Positions 35,173 to 46,765 of a DNA stretch of 64,000 nucleotides are shown one piece after another (the first letter of the stretch is position 1; each line of letters starts with the position of its first letter). The notes under the pieces are model-generated. The model did not search any database, was not told where the DNA came from, and worked only from the letters and a program-made list of their open reading frames with translations. Where the stretch lies: contig OW051495.1 in NCBI GenBank assembly GCA_932521035.1, positions 682,001 through 746,000 on the forward strand, in the 5' to 3' direction. The DNA comes from Oscheius dolichura. Taxonomy: Eukaryota; Nematoda; Chromadorea; Rhabditida; Rhabditidae. Made by a program: the position numbers and the translations under genes.

Positions 35173-35345
35173 ATGTTTTTGTCGGGGCAGTTGAGATGTG
35201 ACTGGGTTCATTAGAATCGTCTTGGCGTGCTCTCCAACTAGGTCTTTGAATTTTTAAAATCGACCAAGAAATAACCGAGATACGGACACAAACACCCGAT
35301 ACTCCAAAAAACGGGCGCGCCCGAAATTCGGCGTTTTGCCCAAGT
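35165..35345 (+). repeat. R1 dispersed repeat, copy 5, at the end of receptor A
   Basis: A 5'-truncated copy starts at TTTTTGTCGGGGCAGTTGAG, immediately behind the stop codon of receptor A, and so forms its 3' UTR. It ends at CGCCCGAAATTCGGCGTTTTG. Confidence 0.85.
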
Positions 35346-35670
35346 AGAAGGGTTGCACGAAATGAGATGTCGGTATTTCTCGAGTTTTTATCTATTTCGC
35401 CTGTTGGGGACCCCACGTTCAGCTCAAATTTATCCATTTTGACGACAAGCTGGATCGTTCTAGATGAAATGGCCTTTATAAGTTGTCTCCCTGAAACAGG
35501 CTATATCGATCTGCCAGTAACATTTATCCAGGTGTAAACTGGCCGCCTAAATTATAGAGAAATAAATAATTCAACATTCTTTCGCTAAACGGAAAAGGTC
35601 ATTTATTTCTTCTCGTTCCATTATTCCTCTATAAATGTCCTTAAAATGATTTCAACTGATGTATATATCC
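35346..35670. promoter_or_regulatory. Upstream region of receptor B
   Basis: Only about 320 bases separate the R1 copy behind receptor A from the start of receptor B. The DNA is AT-rich with no clear motif. The distance from stop to start, about 500 bases, would allow an operon but does not show one. Confidence 0.35.
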
Positions 35671-38600
35671 ATGAGAGGTTTTACAGCATTTATTGTCACA
35701 GTATCGTCCGTTCTAACTGAAGGTTTGTAAGTTTCTTCCCAATTTTCCTTTTCCAGTAGTTTCTTATTAGTTTTTCTCAATGGCGTCATCATCCAATTCA
35801 GCGGTAAAATGAATTTATAACCCATCTTCGAAACATTGAAATTATTTTAGAAACTTTGTTTTGCCGTTTATTCATATTAGCAACTCGTCGTTGTACTTAT
35901 TCTACTAATCAATTATTTTCCGTGTAAATTTTCCCAATAGCGATCTATTTTCCTGATATTTCCTAGTTTTGCCGGAGTTTGACCTCAAAATTACTCAAAT
36001 TAGGCATAAAATGGTACTGTAACGTTATCCTGCTGCGCGCTGGCCCAATACTCGTTGTTAGCTATCAAAAGTCATTTTTCCGCGGTTTTAGGAGTCTTTT
36101 AAAAGGTTCCGTTTATTTCAACAGGCGCTACACTTCATAAATGCGATCCCATAATTTCAGTCTGTGAAATCTCCTCTCCAATTGGTGTCTGGTTAGAATT
36201 CAACCAGAAGTCCTGTTCCGTCATAAATGGTCACTTTATATTGGATTCAAATCTACAAGAGAAGCATATTTCTCGTCTCTATTCCTCTTTTTCTAATTTG
36301 ACCCGAATTGAGGGTTGCTTCCTGATGACCGGAAAGACTCAAGTCTCAAATCTATTTTTCTTTTCAAAATTGGAAGAAATCATCTGTGATCCGAAGGAAG
36401 GTCAGTTTTGGGAGAGTGAAAAGCTACCGTAACCTCTCATTTTGAAGCTTTAACCCGCAAAAAGCGTCTCGGTAAACGTGCTCCATTTCACAATGCGCTA
36501 AATCACAATTCGAGAACTTTTCAACTTTCAATGGAGTTTTTGTTATTTTTTTCTTTTATGCGGCCTTGAAATTATAAAAAAATTGAAAAAATGGGTAAAA
36601 TAAACTCCCGGCTCACTGTTTCAAGAAAACGGGTTACTGTAGCTTTTTCAGCCCTTCAAGCGGGAATCAACAATGTTTTTGAAATTGATGACAAGCATAA
36701 TATTGGAATAAGACTGAACAGAACTGGATTAGTGTCTTTGAATCGGATAGATGGACCGGGAGAGATAATTCTAACATTTGGAAGATGGGCCTGGACGACT
36801 GGTTACGGTTATTATCCTGAAGAATCTCAAGAACCAAAGGATTGCTTCGAGAAAGAGGTCAGTGGAGAGAATTTTCTTAAAATTTTCGATTTGAAGAAAG
36901 TAATTTGGTAATCATAACGACCAAAATTGGATAGATTTTTAATATTTCAATCAAATCATAAAATACTGTTGTGAATTGAAGGTCGGTGACTGATTTACGG
37001 TTTCTGTATTTCTTATAATTTCCCCGCTCTACATTTTCTAATTTTGTGGTTTTACCAAACGAATAATAGATGGGTAATAGAGTGTATCCACTCCTTTGTC
37101 TATATATAAGACCTAAAAAATGTTATGAACCCTATAAATGTGCAGAAATGATACCCTTTTTGGTCGCTAAAAAGCGTATTTCCAACGGAAAAGAAACCGA
37201 TTCAAATTTGACGGCGAGTCTCCGCTACAGGACCCTGTTTGAAAGCTTCCTGGTCCCGTAGCGGAGACCCCCGAGAGTTTTACCGAGAAATATCCGTTGG
37301 AGATGGACTATACTTTAGAATACAGTAACCTTTTTCGAAAGCTAGAGTTTTTGTTTCTCTTCTGTCATAAAATGCCATTGAAATGTGAATTTTACTATTT
37401 CACTTCCTCGGTCTTCCAGGAAATAGAATTCTTCGCGTTGCATGGTCAATTCCACCAGCCCATGCCCCCATTTTGTAATGGAGACAGTCCCTGTATCCAG
37501 AAAAACGATCGGACTGGAAAATCTTCTAAAGTTCCCGAAAACTGTACATTCTTCTATGGAGTCGTCGAAATTGGCAGTATGTTTCAATTTCTCTATAATT
37601 ATTCAAGAATTCAAATTCTAGACTTAGTATCTGTTCAAGACCTTCAAAATTTGAGGAATTTAGAAATTCTTATTGGAGAAATTAGGGTAGAAGGGACGCT
37701 TTTGAGCGATTTTCAGGCTCTTTCCCGGTTGAAAGTTATTTACAGCTTCCGTAAGTTACAAGATTACAGCTGGTAAACATCACGCAGTGCAAACGGAAAC
37801 GCGCTCTGCTTGCTGTTTACAAGGTGTAATTTTGATAATTCTGTCTATTTCCAGGAGATTCCTTTGGATCTTATTCGGGAGCACCGGAACAGATCATAGA
37901 ATTGGGAGAAAACGCCTTTTTGAGGAGTTTCCAACTGCCGAATTTGGTTACAAGTAGGCGGATCCTGTTCATGACACTCACAGAAGAACGTGAGTGTTTT
38001 TTGAACTTATTTGAAGAGAGAAGGAAACGGGAAGAAATTCAGGTATTTGTGAACAGTTGGAACAGTTCAAAGGAGATCAGTGCAGTAAGTTTTCATCTAC
38101 AAAATGGGTTATTAGTGAAAGTGAAACAAACCAAAACTGCAATCCTATATCTGAACGTCAAAACATGTGAAGGAGTTTTTAAACTGCAAAAAGTTACACT
38201 AAACTTATCTTGTCAACTTTTAGGGTCTCTTGGACTTTTGCTTTGATCCTGAAAAGTTTTGGTTTCAATTCAAATTTATAAAGCTCCTCTCATACTATTT
38301 GTGTTTGTTCACGCAATTCGCTCTAGCAGAAGACCCCATCTGTACTTTGAATTGCGACTTACACCTTCTATTATCAAACCCGTTCATTTTTTGAGAAATT
38401 TTTGTTCTAGTTTGTATTCATAAGCTCTATTCCGGCTAAATGCTGCTAAATGGGGTCAGCGTCTTCAAACACACGAATATCTTCCCTCTCTATGCTATTT
38501 TTTCCCGTTTGGTCAGCTAAAACACACAGCAATAAGGGAAGATAAAGAAAGTCCAAGTAGCCACTCTATTCTTCTTTTTTATTCGTCCCAATTATTATAG

Positions 38601-40841
38601 ATTTTTTAGCTCACAAATCTTTATAAAGGTATTGAAATTTTAAAAGTTTTATGGATAGAACTAATAAAAAATCATGGAGTTTCCTATAATCTCAAATCCA
38701 CTCAATCTCTTTAGACGTCGATTCTTCATCCGACAATCTCCCAAGTCCATGGTTTGATCCTGGCGTGAAGATCCCGTCCTGGGATTGGCCCGTGTTTGAA
38801 GCTCTCGCCTTTCTTGGTCTGTTCTTCTCTCTTCGCTCCTTTTCCATTCTCTGCTTCATGGAAAACGGTCATTTCTTGCCATATTCCCGATTTCTAATCG
38901 CTCTACTCATCTTTATCATTACTTGGTCCTCTCTGGAAAAGATTCTCTTTTTCGAGGTGAAAAAATACCACTTTTCTCCTGAATTAGGTCAAATTTTAGA
39001 AAACGGTTGAATTATACCACGATACGGCAGGCTATCCCTATAAGGAGTGGCCCTACATGCCTACTTTTACATCAACCTGGCTAATTACAAGTCTCATCGA
39101 TATTTTGAGAAAAGGAAGCGTCGCTGCGAAACATGCCGCCCTCCTCTTGATGCCATTCTGCTACCTGGATTATTTCATTTTCTGTCGGTAAACATTCCCA
39201 AAACAGAAAAATCTCCAATAAGTCAAAACAGGGTCATTTTCAAAGCACATTTTTCGTTGGGCGGGCCGCGTTACGTAACATATCCTCCGTCAAAGTTTGT
39301 GGGGCTACACAGTTTTTTGTCGGGGTGGTTGAGATGTGGCCGGGTTCATTAGAATCGTCTTGACGTGCTCTCCAACTAGGTATTTGAAGTTTTGAAATTG
39401 ACCAAGAAATGACCGAAATACGGACATAAACACCCGACACTCCCATCTACGGCCAAAAACAGGCGCTCCCAAAAGACCAATGCCCATTTTTTGAGGTAGC
39501 AAGACGCCTATATTCGGAGCAAGGAGTCCTCTTATCGTTCCTCCGACGTTGTTATTTTATTTCAGCTTCAAACATCCTCTTACCAAAACCGTCTCCAAAT
39601 GTCTTATCTGCCTTGGAATTACCGTCTTCCTCATAGCATTTGCCATTTTCTATTCCCAGCTGTTCATCTTCCTAAAAATGGCAAAAATAGCCGAAATTGA
39701 CCAAGAGCCGGATAAATCTTTTGCCTATTACTTCTCCATGGTTTTGGTAACCGTTTTAAAGATTCTATCAAATAATAGAGAAGATTTTTAGCACAATGAT
39801 GGGCTGTCGCTGTCTAATACAATTCCAACAGCGTTCAGTGGAAGAGGCGCTTGGAAGGGGATCAATGATTTTTCCAATATTCCCGGGTTCGAATCGCTAA
39901 TTCCAGATGTTTTAGGGGTAAGTAAAGAACCAATTGTTATCACTGGCTTCAATCATAATCTATTTTCTCCGGAAAATTTCTAAAAAAACTCGTTATTTTT
40001 GGTTTTACGATTACTAGAAATTGATCAGTTTTTTGACTGGGTACTGCAAAAATGCTGTACACTTTTTTTTAGCTATGAAATATCCGCTAAAAATGGGCTG
40101 TAGAGTGACTTATTTTCCATTTTTACAGTACATTTTTCTGGATTATACCCAATGGATGGATATAATCTTCGTCATTTTCACTGTTGGATTCAGTCTGGGA
40201 CGAGCAAAGACGATGAAAAACGCTGCTCTAGGCAGAACGCTCGTATTCATGGTAAGCTAATTATTTTTTTACTGGAAAGGCTGGACCCTGAAATAGAAAG
40301 AACGCGTTCTTATCATAGGATTGAAACATTTCCTCGAAAATAAAATTTATCAATGTAGCGGTACAGCTTTTTGAGTCGCAGCTCGAATTGGGCCTGTTAT
40401 AGATAAAAATCTATTTCAGTACCTTCAACTGTCGGCTAATCGCCTCCGCTGGTATATCCGAGCTGATATTTTAGGTGGCACCCGTCAAATGCAAGAGATT
40501 ACGGTAGGTTACCCCCAGTCTACACCACTGTTACCCTGTTCCTTTTTTCCATTTCAGGGTCTTTGTGCGAATAATGACTTCTGTAATCAGCACACAGAGC
40601 TCGGCTGGACTGTTCTCAAGGTTATTTTCTCTTTTTACTGTTAAAATTATTTTATGCTTTATAGATACTAGAAAAGTTACCCTATATTTTGTATCCAGTA
40701 GTTACGCTTAGTATGTGGAAATTTTCAAGCTTCCAGCTGTATTATGCAGCCGCGATGAACTATAAAATGACGAGGAAAACGACGAAGATAGAGAAGAGTG
40801 ATGAGAACGCTTCAAATGTACCGACTTCTAGTTTGCGATAA
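35671..40841 (+). CDS. Receptor B: tandem paralogue, L domains plus multipass membrane domain
   Basis: Thirteen exons, about 727 residues: 35671-35722, 36125-36400 (or from 36161), 36652-36857, 37420-37750, 37855-37989, 38715-38956, 39000-39187, 39566-39746, 39792-39917, 40129-40251, 40420-40503, 40558-40620, 40665-40841. The 17-codon first exon gives a short signal peptide (MRGFTAFIVTVSSVLTE). L-domain parts align with receptor A: SPIGVWLEFNQKSC, NGHFILDSN, LTRIEGCFLMTGKTQVSNLF, LEEIICDP, then NCTFFYGVV and LRNLEILIGEIRVEGTLLSD. Membrane segments: WPVFEALAFLGLFF, RFLIALLIFIITWSSLEKIL, FTSTWLITSLIDIL, HAALLLMPFCYLDYFIF, CLICLGITVFLIAFAIFY, WMDIIFVIFTVGFS and LPYILYPVVTLSMW. Shared signatures are YMP, KHAAL, PFCYLDY/PLCYLDY, YxQLFIF, NDFS, and LQLSANRLRWYIRAD against LELSVNRIRWYLRND. 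The tail is basic (MTRKTTKIEK). AATAAA is at 40854. Both acceptors of exon 2 keep the frame; the longer version matches receptor A better. Confidence 0.82.
37172..37312. repeat. R2 foldback element, copy 2
   Basis: In intron 3 of receptor B. It has TTTCCAACGG at the left, GAAAGCTTCCTGGTCCCGTA in the middle and ATCCGTTGGAGATGGACTA at the right. The arms are diverged from each other. Confidence 0.8.
39235..39485 (+). repeat. R1 dispersed repeat, copy 6
   Basis: Copy in intron 7 of receptor B, from GGGCGGGCCGCGTTACGTAA to GGCCAAAAACAGGCGCTCCC, in host orientation. Receptor A has no copy in the equivalent intron, so the insertion is later than the gene duplication or was lost there. Confidence 0.85.
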
Positions 40842-42004
40842 AGATAAACAATTAATAAAATATAGACACATATGACTTGATGAATATTAGAGAGCACAAT
40901 TGTTTGACAGCAATGACTATTGATAAATTGTTGCCTAACTTGTAAAAACAACAATACCAAATGAAAAAGTTAGAAGCAACAAAAACTAATGAAAGCGCAA
41001 AAAAAAACTGAGAATTGCCGTTTGGCGAAAAACAACGCGTAAACAGCGGGCAAACTGCAATTTTACTATGGAAAACATGGTTGGAGAGCAAAACTAGACA
41101 TTTTTGATAGATTGCAATGTGCCTGATCGAATGCAAAAAACAGAAAAATGGAAAAATGTGTAGTTTTGCTCAAAATCATCCGTTTTTCATATATTATACA
41201 ATTCTGTTCCACTTCTTCCATAAATATTCCTTCTTTCCTGCACTATTTGATTCCACGAGACTTTATAACTGATTCAAGATTTTGAAAACGATTCATCCCC
41301 TCTATTAGAATCTCGAATTGTCGAAAAAAACGGAAGCAGAGATCTATTTTCACCGTCAGTCGCCCAGCTGTTTCAACAGGGAGTCGAGGAAGAGAACATC
41401 GAGCCCCGGTTGCCCATAAATAATGATGAATGAGGGACGTGCATAAAATAACAGACAGACACAGACACACAGTTCATTTTGTGTCGGCGGAGAACAAAAG
41501 GGGAGGGGGGATCATGAGTCATACTTCGTCATATACGGGGATGATCATCATCCCGCCCCGACCATAAAATCCCTGCCTCTCATTCACTTTGCTCTGTTCC
41601 CCCGTTAGATCTCGCTCCCCTCTCTTATATCTCTATTGAAACCTGGAAAAATGAAATTTTTTGGTTGCCTAGCTCCCAAATTGAGGAGCCAATGTTCCGG
41701 CTAAAGGGCAGTCTTCACTCTTTTTCTTCTCTCATTCCATCAAAATGTTTCTTTCCCCTTATATGAAATGGTTTCACTCATAACCAGCCCTTCGGGGTGC
41801 TCCGGCTGGACGTTGGCTGTGCCAACTATGGTACTACAATAGGCGCGATGTTTATAAATTATCATCTTGGCTTGCGAGTATATTGCTGCGTACCGGAAGT
41901 CTCCTTTTCCTTTGTTCCTCTCCTATATTCGCTCTCTCACCTCCCGTAGAGTCCCCCCTCTTACGCAGCGAAAACATTTTACAACAATACAAAAATGCTA
42001 AATA

Positions 42005-42375
42005 GTCAAAGCAAAAGAAGTTGACCGAAGGAGGAACAGAACCCTCGACCTCTGGACTGTGGTCCCACCACGAATGGGTCCCGTAGCGGAAAACATTAAA
42101 TTTTGGTTAGGTTCGATAAGAGAAGCAAAATGAAACACAGAAAAGCGTAAATCGAAAAAGCAAAAATCGTAAAGTCATTTCTACAGAAAAGTACAAATAG
42201 TCGGAGATCCCGCTGCGAACGGGTCCCGCATGGAAAACATGCGACTACACTTCAGAATACTCAGGACAAAAAGCAAAAACGTTTGACCGAGCAGGGGGTC
42301 GAACCACCGATGCTCGGATCAAAGTGTCGACAGACGGACAGACAGACAGACACCATAGCCGCGTAAAATAAAGCT
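42005..42375 (+). repeat. R4 SINE-like element, about one and a half copies
   Basis: A partial unit (42005-42095, with ACCACGAATGGGTCCCGTAG) is followed by a longer unit resembling 20055-20310. It contains GGGGGTCGAACC, which on the minus strand is a perfect Pol III B box (GGTTCGACCCC), and ends in an ACAGACGGACAGACAGACAG tail. A tRNA-derived SINE is the best explanation. Confidence 0.75.
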
Positions 42376-42544
42376 AGATAAAAAAACTGCCCTTCTAGTC
42401 TCTGTTCAAATATAACGAGGGGGTGAAAATGAAAACAATTTGACAAAAATGCAGGGTAGAATATTGTTTTTCTCTGATTTATTCATTTTAATCATATTGT
42501 AAGACAACATTTTTTTCCAATTTCCGAATAAACAGTTTCGAAAC

Positions 42545-42735
42545 TGCATGGGGCGTGCCGCGTTATGTAACCTATCCTTTGCCAAAGTTTGTGGGGCTAC
42601 AGATTGTTTTATGAGGGCAGTTGAGATGTGACGGGATTCATTAGAATCGTCTTGACGTGCTCTCCAACTAGCTCTGAATTTTTGAAAGCGACCAAGATAT
42701 AACCGAGATACGGACACAAACACCCGACACTCCCC
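42545..42735 (+). repeat. R1 dispersed repeat, copy 7
   Basis: From GGGGCGTGCCGCGTTATGTA to GACACAAACACCCGACACTC, about 90 bases upstream of the protease start. It may contribute to that gene's upstream region. Confidence 0.85.
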
Positions 42736-42825
42736 GGGAAATGTTGTTTTGTATGTGTTTTCCTTGACAATTATAAGGTTCTTCTTTCTTCCTGGCGCTA
42801 ATATAGAAGTCTTTTATATGTTTAG

Positions 42826-45800
42826 ATGTACACAATTCCCCTTCTAGCCTATTTCCTTGCAATTATCACAGCCGGCTCCTTCCACGAGCATTCCATCAGT
42901 TGGCGGCCATCCCTACGTCACAGGAAACATCAATCCGGTCAACTGCAAGGCCACCTAGCCAATTTGACGCAGATGAGAGCCCAAACCGGGATCAGCGACC
43001 GGCAGACGGTAGGTGACAGCGCCACAGTTCACACTGCCCGATCAAAATGTTGTGGATCGACTAGTCCGAGCATAAACTGGGAAATTTTCGGATTAAAAAC
43101 TAAAACATTGGAACAACGGATCTTCACTATCAAATTAGAAGAAATCTTGAGCTTTTAGCCCGGCCCAGGAACATTAAAATAATTTGCAATATACAAAAAT
43201 TTTGGACAAATTCCCGATACCGTATTGACTGACATTTGTCGTGTACCTTGCATATTTTGTGAAGCTACCGGTTGTGACCCGAGTCCGGGGGTATTAGCCT
43301 ACCAGTAAAACATTCAAATCGACATACAATAGCAGTTCGAATTGTAACACCCCAGATCACATTATTCTTTTGAACATTTCTGGTTTATTGGCTGTTGAGC
43401 AATATTTCCATATCTGTTGATATCTTGAAGATAACGGAATCAATATGAACTGAAAGATCTTGAAAATAAATCCTGTCAATAAAACACAGAAATGACTCCA
43501 TTTTGACAAGGCTCGGCCCTCGGTAGTCCGATTCCCCGCACCCGTAAAGTCTCGGCAGGAAAAAGATATAAAGGCCTCATAGTTTTGTAACAGTTTTGAA
43601 TAAAGGAGATTCTGCTGCCGAGACTTTATGTGTGCAGATGATCGGACTATCGAAGACCGATCCTTTTCCACTTACATACCACCATAACATTAGATCTGCA
43701 GCCCATGGCGGATTATAAGCTGCCCATAAAGCAATACAATAATATTGAAAGTCCTGTGCCAAGAACTGTGATCTTTATTACCGCCAAAAACAGCAGATCA
43801 GCATTATTTCCGGTTTCCCCCGCCATCCGCCGGCAGCCTTTGACCTAATGACAACAGAGACAGAAGTTCCCGGTTACTTTTTGGGGTTTTCAGGTTCTGG
43901 ATTACGGTGACAGTGAATACGTAGCCCAAATAACACTCGGCAATCCGCCACAATCCTTTGTTGTCGTCCTGGATACGGGATCAGCCAATTTATGGGTTCC
44001 GTCTATTCTTTGCGGGTAGGTTTTTTTCCTGCTTCGGGGGCTGGCTAAAACAATAGAGACAAGGCCCAGGATAATGCTATTAGAGTTTTGATTTCAAAAT
44101 ATTTCCAGGAGATCCTGTCGAGGTCACAATACATTTCATCTTGGAGCATCCAGCTCGGGAGTAGATCTCGGCGTCCCGTTTACTATCCAATACGGGACGG
44201 GGTCAGCTGACGGGATTGTTGTTCAAGACACGCTACAGATGGGTGGATCCGGGCAGCAACAGTTCACCATCCCGAAGACAACTTTCGGAGTGGCGCTACA
44301 GATGTCACCGGATTTCATGGGCGTAAGTTTTCAAATAATATTTTTGCGGTAGAATGGGTTTTTTTTACCAAGAAGAACGTAATAAGGGAAGGGTAAAACT
44401 ATAAAAATTTCGGGTGGTAGGGGAATTTTTTTGTCTTTATGGGGAAGAAAAGTGGATGTACGTTGGGTTACTGGAAACTCCCAGAAATACTTTGTTTTGT
44501 TTAATAATGTGATCAAAACAGAAAGAAAAATGGAATGCAGAATTTTAAAAGTCTAGCGCCTTATTTTTAATTTCTTTGGTCCATTTCCAGCGAATATTCC
44601 ACGGATTCAAATTTAGCGGCGCGCCTCTCCGCTATGGGACCAGGTTTGAAAGCTTCCTGGCCCCGCAGCGGAGAGGTTTCTCCGTGGAATATCCGCTGAG
44701 AATGGACTATAGCCGTCCTTGAACCAAAATTTGAACCAGGCAGTTTTGTTTATCCGATGTTTTGAAGAGGAATTAAAGTTCCCGGTCTTCTGCTTCAAAT
44801 AATCGAATGGAACCCGCTTTGTTTAGAAATTTTCTCATTTCAGGATCCAGCAGACGGTGTTCTCGGTCTCGGCTTCCAGTCAATTGCCGCCGATCAAATC
44901 ACTCCTCCCCTCATCAATGCCATCAATCAGCGTAGGTCTCACCTTATCATTATGGTTTCAACCGATTAATTCTTATATTCATACAACAAAACAAGAAAAA
45001 AACCGCCATTTTCAGATATCCTGAACGAGTCCCTGTTTACGGTCTGGTTGGCTAGAAGAGGGCAAGTCGAAGGCCAGGACGGCGGGGCTTTTACCTACGG
45101 AGCGATTGACACAACACATTGTGGCCCAGTCCTGGCTTATCAACCTCTTCTGTCGGCTAGTTATTGGGAAATATCGGTATGTTTCATAACAAGCTGAGTT
45201 TCCTTCTTTCTTCTCTTTTCTATGTATCGTAATATACAAAAAAGTCGAGACAAACTCGATTACCGTAGTTTTATGTTCTCCAAAGTTTTATAATCCATTA
45301 AAAATCCTCCTTTTTCCAGATAGACGGAGTCAGCCTCGGTTCCTATCAAGATACCAAGCAAATGTCGGCCATTTCCGATACTGGCACTTCTTTCATTGGA
45401 GGGCCACCGAATGTTATTAGTTCTTTGGCTAGTGCTGCTGGAGCGACGGTTAGTTTTCTGGGTCCTGGCTGGAAAACAAGAAATTTTACAGTATGAAGCG
45501 GATGAAGAGGCCTACTACATTGATTGTAATGCCAATCCGGGGCCACTGACAATTACCATAGGAGGGCAGGGCTATCCTATTGACTCTACCAATTATATTG
45601 TATCGGTAAGGGAATTTTGAAAGAGAAGGGCGGATTTTTTAATGTTCCAAGAGAATCTTATAAGATGAGCTTTGTCCCAATCAGCAACTGGAGTTGTATA
45701 CTATGTCAATTCTTCAAAATATGAGCGGCTCGGTCCTCGATAATCCGACCCTCCGCACCCGTAAAGTCAGCAGGATCATCTTTATGCAATACTGTTAGAA

Positions 45801-46332
45801 AGCTGTGGCCGAGACTTTACGGGTGTAGGGGATCGGACTACCGAGGACCTAGCCAAAATATGGCCTGAAATATCTAACCGTGATTGATTCCAGGCTCCCG
45901 ACGGCTCATGCCAGCTAGCTATCTTCCAAATGCCCAGTAGTGGAGGACCACAATGGATCCTTGGAGACCCTTTCATCCGTAAGTTTTCTAATAATCAAGA
46001 AATTTTTTAGAGACCCCAAAAAGTTCACCTAGAAGTTATGTTGAAAATTTGCCACAAACGACAGCCACCTCAACCAAAGGGGTTGCTGCCGTGTCTTCTA
46101 ATAGGGGAAGCTTGACTGAAACATTACAAAACTCTCGATCCACTTTCTTGCCAAGTCCAATATTCAACCTCTTCCAATTACATTTTTCCAATCTTTCACC
46201 TGTTCCTTATTTATTAGCATACTTCTTTGAGAGCAGTCGCTCCATGGTGATAGCCCCGTTTCAGGTCAATACTGCAACATTTATGACATTGGTAACAAGC
46301 AACTGGGCTTCGCTAAATCGACCCAGTCATAA
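42826..46332 (+). CDS. Pepsin-like aspartic protease (family A1)
   Basis: Nine exons join in phase, 387 residues: 42826-43008, 43894-44015, 44109-44322, 44844-44931, 45016-45176, 45320-45448, 45492-45605, 45894-45978, 46265-46332. The ATG directly follows a TTTAG acceptor, fitting trans-splicing. The order is signal peptide ([17 protein letters not shown]), a basic propeptide (RHRKH), a first lobe with [15 protein letters not shown] (first catalytic Asp) and flap Tyr in [10 protein letters not shown], then [12 protein letters not shown], and a second lobe with [16 protein letters not shown] (second catalytic Asp). It ends with [27 protein letters not shown], the usual C-terminal motif. Both catalytic triads and the length fit an active secreted enzyme like the nematode ASP family, often gut-expressed. 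Introns carry R3, R2 and R3 repeats. AATAAA is at 46544. Confidence 0.93.
43512..43660. repeat. R3 foldback element, copy 1
   Basis: CTCGGCCCTCGGTAGTCCGA and CGCACCCGTAAAGTCTCGGC at the left return in reverse complement at the right (GCCGAGACTTTATGTGTGCA, ATCGGACTATCG). The middle contains TTTTGAATAAAGGAGAT. It lies in intron 1 of the protease. Confidence 0.85.
44577..44711. repeat. R2 foldback element, copy 3
   Basis: In intron 3 of the protease. GGTCCATTTCCAGCGAATAT to ATATCCGCTGAGAATGGACT, with the inner GAAAGCTTCC loop. The two arms share compensating differences. Confidence 0.85.
45727..45855. repeat. R3 foldback element, copy 2
   Basis: In intron 7 of the protease, with arms GGTCCTCGATAATCCGACCC and GATCGGACTACCGAGGACC. 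It is shorter in the middle than copy 1. Confidence 0.85.
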
Positions 46333-46765
46333 GAACGATAGCCGATCGTCTTCCTCTTTTCCTCGGGTTATCAACAATGAACATTTCTTCATGTTTTGAT
46401 TACTGGCTAAATATGATTCAGGATACAAACGGACGCTAATCGAACTGTGCTTCTAATTGAGTTTAAATTTTCCACAAAGAAAAGATAAGTATCTAATGTT
46501 ACCGTAATTGCCGGTGAAATATTTTAAAATCTTTCAGGATGGCAATAAAATCTTGAGAATTTTTCAGTTGTGCTTTTGTCCCCCGCCGTAATTATATTAA
46601 ATTTATTAAAATGAAAAACAAGTGATACGAAAAATAATACTGGCGAGAAGTGGAGGAAGAGTAGGAGAAAGAAAGTAATTGAGCGATATCAATGGTATGA
46701 GGAAGTCTGATTCGACGAGATGGAACTATCCAAGTCGGTTTCCATTGTGACTGACGGGGTCATAA

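Larger units (their letters stand above)
40842..42825. other. Intergenic upstream of the aspartic protease, repeat-rich
   Basis: It holds the receptor B 3' end, AT-rich DNA to 41470, CT-rich blocks on the plus strand at 41540-41640 and 41880-41960, SINE-like R4 copies at 42005-42375 and R1 at 42545-42735. I see no coding exon. Confidence 0.5.

Noticed and set aside
29597..40841. Receptor tyrosine kinase or guanylyl cyclase encoded by the L-domain genes
   Set aside because: No kinase (HRD, DFG) or cyclase motif follows the L domains; the remainder is multipass membrane sequence to the stop codons.
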